Below the pieces are notes generated by a model that worked only from the letters and a program-made list of their open reading frames with translations, was not told where the DNA came from and ran no database searches. The position numbers were made by a program, and so were the translations under genes. Below are positions 1 to 8,369 of a stretch of 58,281 bases of DNA, in pieces (position 1 is the first letter of the stretch; each line of letters begins with the position of its first letter). The stretch is from Acidobacteriota bacterium (GTDB lineage Bacteria > Acidobacteriota > Terriglobia > Bryobacterales > Bryobacteraceae). The stretch spans positions 1-58,281 of the forward strand of contig JAPKZB010000093.1 in the NCBI GenBank assembly GCA_026393985.1, read 5' to 3'.

Positions 1-397
1 AGCGCCGCGCGAGGGCGGCGACGGGCTTGGCCGGGCGGGGGCGAAGCCGGGTGGCGGCAGGGAGGCCCGTCGCGAAGCGGCACCCGGAGGCAAGGGGCCC
101 AGGGGACAGGCAACAAGCTCCGCAGCGCCGCGCGAGGGCGGCGACGGGCCTGGCCGGGCGGGGGCGAAGCCGGGTGGCGGCAGGGAGGCCCGTCGCGAAG
201 CGGCACCCGGGGGCAAGGGGCCCAGGGGACAGGCAACAAGCTCCGCAGCGCCGCGCGAGGGCGGCGACGGGCCTGGCCGGGCGGGGGCGAAGCCGGGGGG
301 CGGCAGGGAGGCTCGTCGCGAAGCGGCACCCGGGGGCAAGGGGCCCAGGGGACAGGCAACAAGCTCCGCAGCGCCGCGCGAGGGCGGCGACGGGCCT
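1..397. repeat. 123-bp tandem repeat array, 3 copies plus a 28-bp partial
   Basis: The unit beginning AGCGCCGCGCGAGGGCGGCG starts at 1, 124, 247 and 370, a constant period of 123 bp; the last copy stops at 397. Copies differ by only a few substitutions. Each unit carries an inverted repeat CCGGGTG...CACCCGG, damaged in the third copy. Because 123 is a multiple of three, an Arg/Ala-rich open frame runs through the array (27-461), but it is most likely a by-product of period and GC content. The array lies directly after the 3' end of the ABC permease gene and may extend beyond the window. It accounts for all of the gene-free stretch at the left edge. Confidence 0.95.
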
Positions 398-411
398 CGC
401 AAGGAGACCGC

Positions 412-1056
412 TCATGTGGGCCTCCGCCATCGCACATACAGCGCGGCCAGGGCCGCGCTGAGCAGGCCCATGCCGGCTGAAATCATCAGCGCCGTCTCGC
501 GGTCGCTCACGAAGTACCGCTGCACGACCACGCTCAGCATGGCCGGGTAGGTGCGGCCCAGCAGAAAAGCCACGTCGAAGCTCGCGAACACGAAGCCGAA
601 CACGAGCACGGCCGCCGGGCCGAGAGCCGGCAGCAGGAGCGGGGCCGTGACGTAGCGGAAACGCTGCCAGGGGCCGGCGCCCAGCGTGGCGGCCACCGCG
701 TCGTAGTCGCCACTCAGCCGGGCCAGCACCGTGCGGGCGAGCAGGGCAAAGAAGGGCGTCTCCTTGATCCAGTAGACGAGAATGATGCCGGCGCCCCAGC
801 GGTCCTGCACGAGATCGGGAAACTCGCCCGGCGCGGCGATGACGCCCAGGCTGTAGAGCAGGCGCGCGAGAAGCCCGCTCGGGGCGAGCAGGTGCAGCAC
901 GACGACGGCCATAGTGAGATGGGGCATGGCGAGCGGCACCTGCCAGAGGACCCGGGCTCCCCGCACGGCGAAGAAGACGCCGCTCGCCAGGGCCAGAGCC
1001 GTCGAGGCGGCGGCCACCCAGAGCGAAAAACCGATGGCCGCCCGGATCTCATCCAT
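412..1056 (-). CDS. ABC transporter permease (MetI-like, binding-protein-dependent)
   Basis: A 214-residue, very hydrophobic protein with about five or six membrane segments. The EAA-type cytoplasmic loop that docks on the ATPase is visible as AATLGAGPWQRF followed by YVTAPLLLPAL around residues 120-145, the pattern of the Fe3+/thiamine/spermidine/sulfate permease families. At 214 residues it is shorter than the usual 260-290. It is the last gene of a minus-strand operon, its start overlapping the kinase stop by 8 bp, so it is probably translationally coupled. No ATPase or solute-binding protein is in view; they may lie beyond the left edge past the tandem repeats. The substrate cannot be told from sequence. 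Confidence 0.85.
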   Translation of the reverse strand: MDEIRAAIGFSLWVAAASTALALASGVFFAVRGARVLWQVPLAMPHLTMAVVVLHLLAPSGLLARLLYSLGVIAAPGEFPDLVQDRWGAGIILVYWIKETPFFALLARTVLARLSGDYDAVAATLGAGPWQRFRYVTAPLLLPALGPAAVLVFGFVFASFDVAFLLGRTYPAMLSVVVQRYFVSDRETALMISAGMGLLSAALAALYVRWRRPT

Positions 1057-2656
1057 GCAGTTTGACCGAGAAGACCGCCCCGGCCGGGGCGTTGGCCGCC
1101 GTCAGGTCGCCGCCGTGCTCGCGCACCGTCTGGCGGCTCAGGGCGAGACCAAGGCCGAGGCCGTTGCGTTTACCGTAGGTGGCGAAGGGCTGAAAGAGAC
1201 GCTCTTTGACCTCGTCGGCGATGCCGGGCCCCTGGTCCCGGACTTCGACGACGACGCCACGGCCCTCGGGCCGGGCGACGATGGTGATCTCGCCGCCGTC
1301 GGGCATGACCTCAATGGCGTTGGCGAGCAGATTGACGAAGACGCGCTCCATGCGGGCGCGGTCCATGGGGAGTTCCAACTCCTCGGGGATATCCAGACGG
1401 AAGCGGATATGCCCGGCCGCCTGCTGGCTTTCGACGGCCGCTTCGACCACCTCGCGGAGGCGGCAGAGTTCGAACTCGGCGGCCTTGCCTTTGGCAGCGT
1501 CGAGGAGTTCCTGGAGCATGGCGAGCATGCGGCGGCTGGCGGTATAGATATTGTGGGCGAGTCGCCTGGTTTGAGCCGGGGCCAGGCCTTCGGCGTCGAC
1601 CAGCATCTCGGCGCCGCCGTAGATGGCGGCGAGCGGGTTCCGCAGGTCATGCACGATGCTTGAAGCCAGACGGCCGACGGTGGCGATGCGCTCCTGGCGG
1701 ATGAGTTCGGCGCGGGCGGTTTCGAGGCTCTCGCTCATGGAGTTGAAGGTGGCGGCCAGGCGGCCCAGCTCATCGTTGCTGGTGACCGGCAAGCGTTCGC
1801 CGTAGCGCTGTTCGCCGATGGCGGTGGCGGCGCGGTCGAGGGCGCCGAGCGGTTCGACGATGCGGCGGGCGAGAAAGAAGCTCAGCACAATGCTGAGGAC
1901 GACCGCGGCGGCCCACATGGCGAGGAGCTCTTTCTGCAGGTCGGCGAGTTCGCGTTCGGCCGGGCCGGGGGTGCGGAAGATGCTGAGGGTGCCGACGGGT
2001 TGGCCGTCGAGGCCGGGCAGGGGCCGGTCGAGGCGGACGCCGGGGCGGGTGACCTGCTCGCCGGCGACGGAGAAGACGAATTCGCCGCCGGTCAATTGGA
2101 CGGGGCGGTCGCCTTCGGCGTAGCCGGCGACCAACAGACTGATCATGGCAGGTTCGGCGGCCGGCCCGCCGCCCGCGTCGACCATGACGGGAGTGAGCAC
2201 CAACTGGTAGATTTCGCGGCCGCGGACGAAGAAGCCGGAGCGCTGCCGCACGCCGGGCTCGACCGTGGGCCAACTGGCCATGGCCGGCGGGGTGCCGGCG
2301 ATGGTGGCGATGGGAGCGCCGCGGGGGTCGCAGACGACGAAGAAGGCGCGCTGGCGCAGCCCTTCCGAGAGCAGGCCGCGCAGTTCGGCGGCCGAATCGC
2401 GGATGGTGGCGGCGTCCTGGGTGCCGAAGGCGGCGCGGACGTTGGGGAGGCTGCTGAGCAGCAGGGCGGCGGTGCCGAGGGCTTCCTGGCGGGCCTGCCA
2501 GACGGCTTCGTAGGCACGGATGCTGCCGCGCATCTCCTCTTCGAGCGAGCGGGTGGCGCTGTCGATGGCGTGGCGCTGGAGGATCCAACCCGTCAGGCCG
2601 AACAGGAGCGTGACACTGCCGAACAGGGCCAGCCAGATCTTCCAACGGAGGGACAT
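1049..2656 (-). CDS. Sensor histidine kinase with periplasmic sensor and HAMP
   Basis: 535 residues. A membrane segment at about 8-27 and another at about 246-264 bracket a periplasmic sensor of roughly 215 residues, probably Cache-like. A HAMP linker follows (about 264-318, with ERLPVTSNDELGRL). The HisKA box ASSIVHDLRNPL places the phospho-accepting His at 336. The ATPase domain has the N box (NLLANAIEVMPDGG), G1 box (VRDQGPGI) and G2 box (GLGLGLALS). Its partner is presumably the OmpR-type regulator at the head of the same operon. The gene follows the cupredoxin gene with no gap and overlaps the permease, so signal sensing, a copper-type protein, a porin-like protein and a transporter are co-expressed. 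Confidence 0.93.
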   Translation of the reverse strand: MSLRWKIWLALFGSVTLLFGLTGWILQRHAIDSATRSLEEEMRGSIRAYEAVWQARQEALGTAALLLSSLPNVRAAFGTQDAATIRDSAAELRGLLSEGLRQRAFFVVCDPRGAPIATIAGTPPAMASWPTVEPGVRQRSGFFVRGREIYQLVLTPVMVDAGGGPAAEPAMISLLVAGYAEGDRPVQLTGGEFVFSVAGEQVTRPGVRLDRPLPGLDGQPVGTLSIFRTPGPAERELADLQKELLAMWAAAVVLSIVLSFFLARRIVEPLGALDRAATAIGEQRYGERLPVTSNDELGRLAATFNSMSESLETARAELIRQERIATVGRLASSIVHDLRNPLAAIYGGAEMLVDAEGLAPAQTRRLAHNIYTASRRMLAMLQELLDAAKGKAAEFELCRLREVVEAAVESQQAAGHIRFRLDIPEELELPMDRARMERVFVNLLANAIEVMPDGGEITIVARPEGRGVVVEVRDQGPGIADEVKERLFQPFATYGKRNGLGLGLALSRQTVREHGGDLTAANAPAGAVFSVKLHG

Positions 2657-2657
2657 C

Positions 2658-3350
2658 CTAGCGGCCTCCGAGGTACTGCGTGCTTTCGAGGGACTTGGCC
2701 GGATAGGGGCGGCCGTGCTTGTTCTGGTGCGGCACCGGCAGGTAGCCGGCTTCGGAGACGGCGAGGCGCGGCAGGACCAGCGGGTTGTCCTCCACCTTCA
2801 CGCGCGTCTCGAGGCGGGCCAGGGTTTCCTGGGTAGAGCGTTCGTGGAAGAGGCGGAGGCGGTACTCGCCGGGCGGGACATTCGGGATACGCCAGGCGCC
2901 ATCGGCGGTGGAGACCGCGTAGTAGGGCGAGGGGACAATGACGATTACCGCGCTCATGTTGGCGTGGATGTTGCAGAAGACGCGGACGACGCCTTCGCGG
3001 CGGAAGGTGATGCGATGGGAGGTACCCGGGGCGTAGAGGCCGGTGTCGAAGGGCTGGCCCGCGAAGTTCGAGAAGGCGTTGTGGAAGATGGGGTCGTGAT
3101 TGGGAAAATCGACGGTGGCGCCGACGGGGGCGGCGAGGACGTGGGGAGTGAACTTCTTGTTTTTTTGGTCGAGGGTGAAGCGGCCGGCGGTGAGCGACGA
3201 CGGACCGGCGAGGGGTTCGAGCCAGACGACGACGCCTTCGCGGCTCTTGCTTTTGGTCTGCGTGAGCTCGACGGCGCCCGCGACGGTGGCGGCGTAGGCG
3301 GGCGCCAGAGTGAGGCAGAGGCTAAAAAAGATAGGCCAGCGAGAGGTCAT
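2658..3350 (-). CDS. Secreted cupredoxin-like protein with carboxypeptidase-regulatory-like tail
   Basis: 230 residues with a signal peptide (FFSLCLTLAPAYA). The middle holds a cupredoxin fold: NHDPIFHN supplies a His and VFCNIHANMSAVI supplies the Cys, His and Met expected of a type-1 copper site. After it comes a short beta-sandwich resembling carboxypeptidase regulatory domains (ADGAWRIPNVPPGEYRLRL). Proteins of this layout are often labelled methylamine-utilisation or plastocyanin-like; that label is inherited and not evidence of function. The start overlaps the 3' end of the porin-like gene by 29 bp and the kinase gene begins directly after it, so it is likely a periplasmic copper or electron-transfer partner of this signalling operon. 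Confidence 0.85.
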   Translation of the reverse strand: MTSRWPIFFSLCLTLAPAYAATVAGAVELTQTKSKSREGVVVWLEPLAGPSSLTAGRFTLDQKNKKFTPHVLAAPVGATVDFPNHDPIFHNAFSNFAGQPFDTGLYAPGTSHRITFRREGVVRVFCNIHANMSAVIVIVPSPYYAVSTADGAWRIPNVPPGEYRLRLFHERSTQETLARLETRVKVEDNPLVLPRLAVSEAGYLPVPHQNKHGRPYPAKSLESTQYLGGR

Positions 3351-4569
3351 AGCGGTTTACTCTGCGGTCCCCGAGGCCGAGGAAAAAGGAGCGGACCTGA
3401 AGGCTTTCAAAACCCAGGACCACGTTGGGGGCGACCTGGAACATCAGGTTGGCGCCGCCGGTGCGGTTGCGGCCGTTCTGGCCGCGGAGGAGGTCGGCAT
3501 TGCGGTCGTCGTGGATGCCGGCGAAGAGGTTGGCGGTGAGGCGGGCGGTGAGCGGGACAGAGGCCTGCGCCCAGCCGCCGCGGCTGCGGACGGCGAGGAC
3601 GCGGCCATCGGCGAGAAAGCGGAAGCTTTGGCGGAGGGAGCCGAGATGGTGAACGTTTTCGCCTTGGAACAGGAAGGCGGTGAGTTCGAGCTTCTCCCAG
3701 GGTTTGGCGAACCAGTCGAGGCTGACGATGCGCGAGGGGACGCTCTGGCCGGAGACATGGGAGGTGGAGACGTGGGCGCCGGCGCCGAACTCGAAGCGGT
3801 CGTTTTTGGCCCAGGCGCCGCGGAGTTCCAGCGACGGGCGGCGGAGGGCGACGAGGGCGGGGTTGGCCAGGCCCGCCTGTTCGGAGGTTTGCATGAGGGC
3901 GCCCTGGAGCTTGAACTCGCCGAGGCGCTCTTCGTAGCGGACCTGCGGCTGCCAGCGCCAGAGGTTGCCGGAGCTGGTCAGCGGGGTGATGCCCATGGTG
4001 GCGTAGGAGGTGGGATTCCGCGGGGAGATGAGCGGCTTCATGAGACCGACGGCGACGGTGCGCCGCTCCCAATCGAAGCGGACTTCAGCGGTGCGGAGGC
4101 GGAAGGGGATGGCGCCGGTGCCTTCGGTGGTGCCCTCCCAGAAGTCGCCGAAGGCTTCGCCGGAGACCTTGGCGCCGAACAGGGTAACCGGGCCGTGGAA
4201 GCGGAGGCCGACGATGGACTGGCGGAAGGTGAGGCCGCCGGCGCCGCGGTTGAGCGTGGCGCTGGCGGTGTTGGGGGTGTCGACGCCGCCGGCGCCTTTC
4301 GAGTTGCCGAAGAGGTTGAACAGGGCGACGCCGGTAAGTTCGATGGGGAACTTGCTGGCGGCTTCGACTTTAGCCTGGGCCTGTTCTTCAATGCGGCGTT
4401 CGGCGATTTCGAGGCGCTCGGGGACGAGCTGGTCGACCTTGGCGCGGAGCGAGGCGACCTCCGCGCGCAGTTTGGCGTTTTCGGCCTCCAGTTTATCGAG
4501 GCGGGCGAGAATATCGGCCTGCGCCCAACCGAGGGCCGGCAGGCAGAGGAGGAGCCAGCATTTATGCAT
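3322..4569 (-). CDS. Outer-membrane porin-like beta-barrel with N-terminal coiled coil
   Basis: 415 residues. A signal peptide (LLLCLPALGWAQA) is followed by a coiled coil at about 22-65 (LARLDKLEAENAKLRAEVA and onward), then a long region of alternating polar/apolar strands ending in Phe (SLAYLF), the usual C-terminal signature of outer-membrane barrels. The layout resembles trimeric porins in which a periplasmic coiled coil precedes the barrel. The exact family was not recognised. The start overlaps the end of the receiver gene by 8 bp and the end overlaps the cupredoxin gene, so it is part of the two-component operon and may be the entry pore for what the system senses. Confidence 0.75.
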   Translation of the reverse strand: MHKCWLLLCLPALGWAQADILARLDKLEAENAKLRAEVASLRAKVDQLVPERLEIAERRIEEQAQAKVEAASKFPIELTGVALFNLFGNSKGAGGVDTPNTASATLNRGAGGLTFRQSIVGLRFHGPVTLFGAKVSGEAFGDFWEGTTEGTGAIPFRLRTAEVRFDWERRTVAVGLMKPLISPRNPTSYATMGITPLTSSGNLWRWQPQVRYEERLGEFKLQGALMQTSEQAGLANPALVALRRPSLELRGAWAKNDRFEFGAGAHVSTSHVSGQSVPSRIVSLDWFAKPWEKLELTAFLFQGENVHHLGSLRQSFRFLADGRVLAVRSRGGWAQASVPLTARLTANLFAGIHDDRNADLLRGQNGRNRTGGANLMFQVAPNVVLGFESLQVRSFFLGLGDRRVNRYDLSLAYLF

Positions 4570-4900
4570 TGAGCATCTCTTTGACGGTATCCCTGACGAG
4601 CAGGGCGGAGTAGGGTTTCGCGAAGAAGCGGTCGGCCCCGGCCTGATCGCCCGGACCGGCCGACATGGCGATGACGGGGGCGCCGGGCTTGAGGGAGCGG
4701 AACTCGCGGATCAGCGTTTCGCCGCGGACGCGCGGCAGATCGAGGTCGGTGCAGAGCACGTGGGCCTCGGCCAGGAGCCGGCGGCCCTCGGCTCCATCGT
4801 AGGCCACCAGGACCTCGAAATCGGCCACGTTGCCGAGCGCCATCGCCAGCGTATCGGCCAGCGCCCGGTTATCCTCCACCACCAGCACGGTCCACCTCAT
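4562..4900 (-). CDS. Stand-alone response regulator receiver domain
   Basis: 112 residues, a single CheY-like receiver with no output domain. The acidic pocket is VVEDN near the N-terminus, the phospho-acceptor is Asp52 in LCTDLDLPR, the Ser/Thr position is in VIAMSAG and the Lys is in FFAKPYS. The start overlaps the stop of the OmpR-type regulator by 4 bp (ATGA), so the two are translationally coupled. A lone receiver next to a complete kinase/regulator pair suggests a phosphate sink or a second output acting by protein contact; this is inference. Confidence 0.92.
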   Translation of the reverse strand: MRWTVLVVEDNRALADTLAMALGNVADFEVLVAYDGAEGRRLLAEAHVLCTDLDLPRVRGETLIREFRSLKPGAPVIAMSAGPGDQAGADRFFAKPYSALLVRDTVKEMLNA

Positions 4901-5571
4901 GGCAGGAACCGGTACCCGACACCATGCACGGTGAGGAAGTGGCGGGGGACGGCGGGGTCGGCTTCGAACTTCTGGCGGAGTTTGACGATGTGGGCGTCGA
5001 CGGTACGGGTGTGAGGAAAGGAGTTGTATCCCCAGACGGAGTTGAGGATGACGTCGCGGGTGAGGGGCCGGTCCGGATTCTGCAGGAAAAAGACCAGGAG
5101 GTTGTACTCGTCCGGGGTGAGTTTGACCTCCTGGCCGTGGCGTTCGACGATGCGGCGTTCGATGTTGACCTCGGCGCCGGCGAACTTCAGGATGTGATGG
5201 GCTTCGCCGCCGCTGCGGCGGAGCAGGGCGCGGATGCGGGCGATGAGTTCGCGGCGGCCGAAGGGTTTGACGACGTAGTCGTCGGCGCCCATTTCGAGCA
5301 GCAGGACCTTGTCGATCTCATCGCCGAGCGCGCTGAGTACGATAATAGGAGTGGGCACCTTGTCCGTGCGCAGTTGGCGGCAGATTTCAACGCCGCTCAT
5401 TCCTGGCAGGCGCAGATCGACGAGAATCAGATCCGGCTGCAGAGTCAGGGCCTTTTCGTATCCGTCCCGCCCGTTCGCGCTGAGGTGGACGCGGAAGGAC
5501 TCCTGTTCGAGCATGAGGCCGATCATGTCCCGCAAGCTGTCGTCGTCGTCGATTACGAGGATGGTCTGCAT
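4897..5571 (-). CDS. OmpR/PhoB-family response regulator
   Basis: 224 residues. The receiver spans about 1-120, with DDDD at 8-11, phospho-acceptor Asp52 (LILVDLRLPGMSG), Ser in IVLSALG and Lys in DYVVKPFG. The winged-helix DNA-binding domain spans about 128-222 (LTPDEYNLLVFFLQNP, TRTVDAHIVKLRQKFE, VHGVGYRFLP). It is the first gene of the minus-strand operon that runs down to the ABC permease. A -10-like TACAAT lies 15 nt upstream, and a 12-bp palindrome in the same intergenic region is a candidate operator for autoregulation. Confidence 0.96.
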   Translation of the reverse strand: MQTILVIDDDDSLRDMIGLMLEQESFRVHLSANGRDGYEKALTLQPDLILVDLRLPGMSGVEICRQLRTDKVPTPIIVLSALGDEIDKVLLLEMGADDYVVKPFGRRELIARIRALLRRSGGEAHHILKFAGAEVNIERRIVERHGQEVKLTPDEYNLLVFFLQNPDRPLTRDVILNSVWGYNSFPHTRTVDAHIVKLRQKFEADPAVPRHFLTVHGVGYRFLP

Positions 5572-5586
5572 GAAAGCCGCTAGGAA

Positions 5587-5592
5587 ATTGTA
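5587..5592 (-). promoter_or_regulatory. -10-like box of the response-regulator operon
   Basis: Minus-strand TACAAT, 15 nt from the ATG at 5571, which would give a leader of about 10 nt. No convincing -35 box was seen. Confidence 0.45.
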
Positions 5593-5613
5593 TCGAAACC
5601 AGCAACTATCCCC

Positions 5614-5625
5614 TGATCGCGATCA
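5614..5625. promoter_or_regulatory. 12-bp palindrome, candidate operator
   Basis: TGATCGCGATCA is a perfect palindrome in the 71-bp intergenic region between the response-regulator operon and the divergent gene at 5643. Its position suits a dimeric regulator, but there is only one copy. Confidence 0.35.
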
Positions 5626-5642
5626 TCGTACATAGGAGACTC

Positions 5643-6269
5643 ATGCGACCCTTCATCACCCTCTTGTTCACGGCCGCCGCTTTGTTGGCCGAAGACTACA
5701 AGGCCGCCCCGGGCGGCGCTCCGCCGGCGGAACTGGCGGCCAGTGTGAGCGCGCTGCTGCACAAGGAAGGCACGCGGGTGATGAAAGACGGGCAATTGCT
5801 CGCCGAGGTCTGGTATCGCAGCGAGGTGCCCGCGGGCCCGGCGAGCACCGAGGCGAACCTGACCATGCCGAACGTGCCGCACGGCTCGCTGCTGGCAGTG
5901 ATTCAGTTCGCACAGAAGCACGAGGACCGGCGCGGGCAGACGGTGCAGCCGGGCGTCTACACGATGCGGTACAGCTACTTCCCGGAGAACGGGACGCACC
6001 AGGGCGCGGCGCCGCAGCGGGATTTCCTGCTGCTCGTGCAGGCCACCGGCGATACGGAAGGGGCGTCGACGCCGGCGTTTGACGCGTTGCTGGCGTTGAG
6101 CCGGAAGGCTTCCGGGACGCCGCATCCGGCGGTGTTCAGCATCTGGAAGGAGGACCCGAAGTACTTCAAAGAGGGCCAGATGGAGAAGCAGGGCGAGCAC
6201 GACTGGGTGCTGATGCGGAAGATGGGCGTGGTGCCGGTGTCGATGATCCTGGCCGGACGAGGGGAGTAG
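5643..6269 (+). CDS. Secreted protein of unknown function
   Basis: 208 residues with a short signal peptide (ITLLFTAAALLAEDY). The mature part has motifs such as LLAEVWYRSEVP, VQPGVYTMRYSYFP and HDWVLMRKMG, consistent with a soluble beta-rich secreted domain. No catalytic motif was recognised. TAGGAGA precedes the ATG as a good ribosome-binding site. It is divergent from the two-component operon and convergent with the sugar isomerase gene 11 bp downstream, so it is probably monocistronic. The gene style is that of a lineage-specific acidobacterial secreted protein; function unknown. Confidence 0.8.
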   Translation: MRPFITLLFTAAALLAEDYKAAPGGAPPAELAASVSALLHKEGTRVMKDGQLLAEVWYRSEVPAGPASTEANLTMPNVPHGSLLAVIQFAQKHEDRRGQTVQPGVYTMRYSYFPENGTHQGAAPQRDFLLLVQATGDTEGASTPAFDALLALSRKASGTPHPAVFSIWKEDPKYFKEGQMEKQGEHDWVLMRKMGVVPVSMILAGRGE

Positions 6270-6280
6270 ACGGGCGCTGC

Positions 6281-7132
6281 TTAGAGAGCGGCGCGCATCT
6301 CGGTGACGGCCTGCTGCAGGCTCGCGACGGGCTCCTTGGTGGGCAGGTACTCCATGGTGATGTAGCCTTCGTAGCCGGCCTTGCTGATGGCTTTGTAGAT
6401 ATTGGCGTAGGCCATTTCGCCGGTGCCGGGCTCGTTGCGGCCCGGGTTGTCGGCCACGTGGAAAACCTTCACATAGGGCATGGCGGCGAGCGCGGTGCGG
6501 ATGACGTCGCCGCGCTCGACCTGCTCGTGATAGAGGTCGAAGAGCAGGCGGACGTGGTCGTGGTCGATGGCCTTCATCGCGCGGAGACCGTCGACGCAGT
6601 TCGACAGGAAGTAGCCGGCGTGGTTGACCTTGGTATTGAGTGGTTCGACGATCAGGGTAACGCCGTACTTGGCGGCGAGATCGCCGCAGCGCTTGGCGCC
6701 TTCGACGAGGGAGGCAAACTGGTCTTCAAAACTCTTGCCGGGGATGGCGTTGCCGGACATAAGGAGGGCGAGCGGCACCTCCATTTTCTGGGCGATCTTC
6801 AGGTTGGACTCGACTTCGGCGAGCAGGGCCGGGCGCAGGGCGGGGTCGACCATGTTGAGCTTCTGGCGGTTCCAGTTGGGGGTGGCGGAGATGGTGTCGA
6901 TGCCGAGGCGGAGGCTGCGGGCGCGCTTTTGGAGAGCAGCGACGTCGGTGGTGAGATGTTCGCCGACGAGTTCGACGCTCTGCAGGCCGGCGCGGGCGGC
7001 GATTTCGAGCTTCTCTTCGGGGGTTCCCTTGAGGCACCAGAGCATGACGGAGCTGGTGATTTTCGCTTTCTTGGGAGGGGGGGGCGTGAGCGGGGCCTGC
7101 ATACTGGCGGCGAGAAGGGCTCGGCGGGTCAT
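6281..7132 (-). CDS. Sugar phosphate isomerase/epimerase (TIM barrel, hydroxypyruvate-isomerase-like)
   Basis: 283 residues. The N-terminus (MTRRALLAASMQAPL) looks like a shortened Tat-type leader, common in acidobacterial members of this family. The xylose-isomerase-like barrel follows, with expected metal and catalytic residues in VELVGEH, IVEPLNTKVNH (Glu, His), LLFDLYHEQ (Asp), VFHVADNPGRNEPGTGE (His, Glu) and a last Glu in ITMEYLPTKEP. These fit Hyi/tagatose-3-epimerase-type enzymes that move a carbonyl along a short sugar or hydroxy-acid. The substrate is not predictable. It sits downstream of the sialidase-like gene on the same strand with a 38-bp gap, so the two may be co-transcribed for sugar catabolism. 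Confidence 0.88.
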   Translation of the reverse strand: MTRRALLAASMQAPLTPPPPKKAKITSSVMLWCLKGTPEEKLEIAARAGLQSVELVGEHLTTDVAALQKRARSLRLGIDTISATPNWNRQKLNMVDPALRPALLAEVESNLKIAQKMEVPLALLMSGNAIPGKSFEDQFASLVEGAKRCGDLAAKYGVTLIVEPLNTKVNHAGYFLSNCVDGLRAMKAIDHDHVRLLFDLYHEQVERGDVIRTALAAMPYVKVFHVADNPGRNEPGTGEMAYANIYKAISKAGYEGYITMEYLPTKEPVASLQQAVTEMRAAL

Positions 7133-7170
7133 ACGTTTTCAGTGTACCCGGCGCGGGGTGAAGGCGGCTT

Positions 7171-8355
7171 TTAGACGGAGATGGCGTAGCGCATGGCGTC
7201 GCCCTCCCAGCCGTCGGGCAGGGCGAACAGGCGGGTCATGTGGAGGATGATTTCGTGCGTCTGGCGGTGTTCGTAGGCGTAGAAGTTGGAGAGGGTGAGG
7301 AGCGGGTTTTCTTCGGGCTGCAGGGTGTCGACAACGCGGACAGTGGACTGGCGCAGCAGGCTGGTGTGGCGGTCGACTTCGCCGATGACGAAGGGGTAGC
7401 GGGGGCGATTGCCGCGCGGGTTGGTGGGGGTGATGTTGCCGAGCCAGTAGATCTTGCCGTTTGAGTGGGTGAGGAGTTGGGAGCAGGAGCTGGGCGAGAA
7501 GAAGCGTTCGCCGTTGTCGTAGGTCCAGGGGATGAGCTCGGACCAGGTGCGGCCGTTGTCGTGGGAGTAGCTGACCCAGCGGTAGCTGGGATTTTCGGGG
7601 GCCTTATCGTTGGAGGCTCGGCAGACGAGCATCAGGCGGCCTTCGGCGAGGCGGGCGAGGGTGGGTTCGAGGGCGCCGCGGGTGGACTGTTCGGGCTTGA
7701 GGCGGAGGATGTTCGAGGTCTCCCAGCGGAGCTGGTCGCCGTGCCAGCGGCCACGCAGGACGATGGTTTCGTGCCAGGTGTAGCCTTTGCCGGGGTTGTG
7801 ATACTCGCCGTTGGGGCCGACGGGGGTGATCTCGACGGGGAGGCAGATGGTGCCGTCGGGGAGGGTGAGCGGGGTGGAGGAGTTGTCGCCGAGGGTGGCG
7901 GAGTTTTTGCCGGGGGTGACGAGGCCGGGGAGTTCGATGCGGTGGGATTTGCCGGCGTAGGTGTAGAAGAGCTCCCAGCGGCGCATGCCTTCGAGGGGGT
8001 CGTCGGTGGGGAGGACGCCCTGCATGAAGAATTCGAGATAGCGGCCGGAGGCGGGGTCGACGTAGCCGCAGCGGAGGTGCTTGCGGTACATGCCTTCGGG
8101 GCGCTTTTCGCCGGTGACGATCGGTTCGGGCTTGGACCAGGTGACGCCGTGGTCGGTGGAGTGGCGGCGGTAGGCGATGTCGATGGTGTCGGACTTGCTC
8201 CAGCGCTGTTCGATGGAGTCCATGCGGCCGCCGGAGCGCTCGGTGTAGAAGGCGTAGGCCATGACGGCGGTGCCTTTACCGGGGCTGGGGAGGAAGACGG
8301 TGCGGCGCTGGGCGAAGGCGAGACCCGGGAGCGAGAGAAACAGGCGGCGGTGCAT
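7171..8355 (-). CDS. Sialidase-like BNR-repeat exo-glycosidase/secreted protein
   Basis: 394 residues with a signal peptide (RRLFLSLPGLAFAQ). A six-bladed propeller is suggested by Asp-box motifs, S-x-D-x-G-x-T-W, seen as STDHGVTWSKP (around residues 66-76) and SHDNGRTWSE (around 268-277). Other segments such as YRKHLRCGYVDP and TRGALEPTLARL match neuraminidase-like proteins that do not always cleave sialic acid. Catalytic arginines cannot be assigned safely, so the enzymatic role is inference. It is divergent from the gluconate-dehydrogenase-subunit gene across a 72-bp region containing a direct repeat. Confidence 0.82.
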   Translation of the reverse strand: MHRRLFLSLPGLAFAQRRTVFLPSPGKGTAVMAYAFYTERSGGRMDSIEQRWSKSDTIDIAYRRHSTDHGVTWSKPEPIVTGEKRPEGMYRKHLRCGYVDPASGRYLEFFMQGVLPTDDPLEGMRRWELFYTYAGKSHRIELPGLVTPGKNSATLGDNSSTPLTLPDGTICLPVEITPVGPNGEYHNPGKGYTWHETIVLRGRWHGDQLRWETSNILRLKPEQSTRGALEPTLARLAEGRLMLVCRASNDKAPENPSYRWVSYSHDNGRTWSELIPWTYDNGERFFSPSSCSQLLTHSNGKIYWLGNITPTNPRGNRPRYPFVIGEVDRHTSLLRQSTVRVVDTLQPEENPLLTLSNFYAYEHRQTHEIILHMTRLFALPDGWEGDAMRYAISV

Positions 8356-8369
8356 GCCGACTATTATTC

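Noticed and set aside
27-461. Arg/Ala/Gly-rich 144-residue open frame across the 123-bp repeats
   Set aside because: Its repeat content follows from the period being a multiple of three in stop-poor GC-rich DNA; it has no ribosome-binding site and extends into the permease gene on the other strand.
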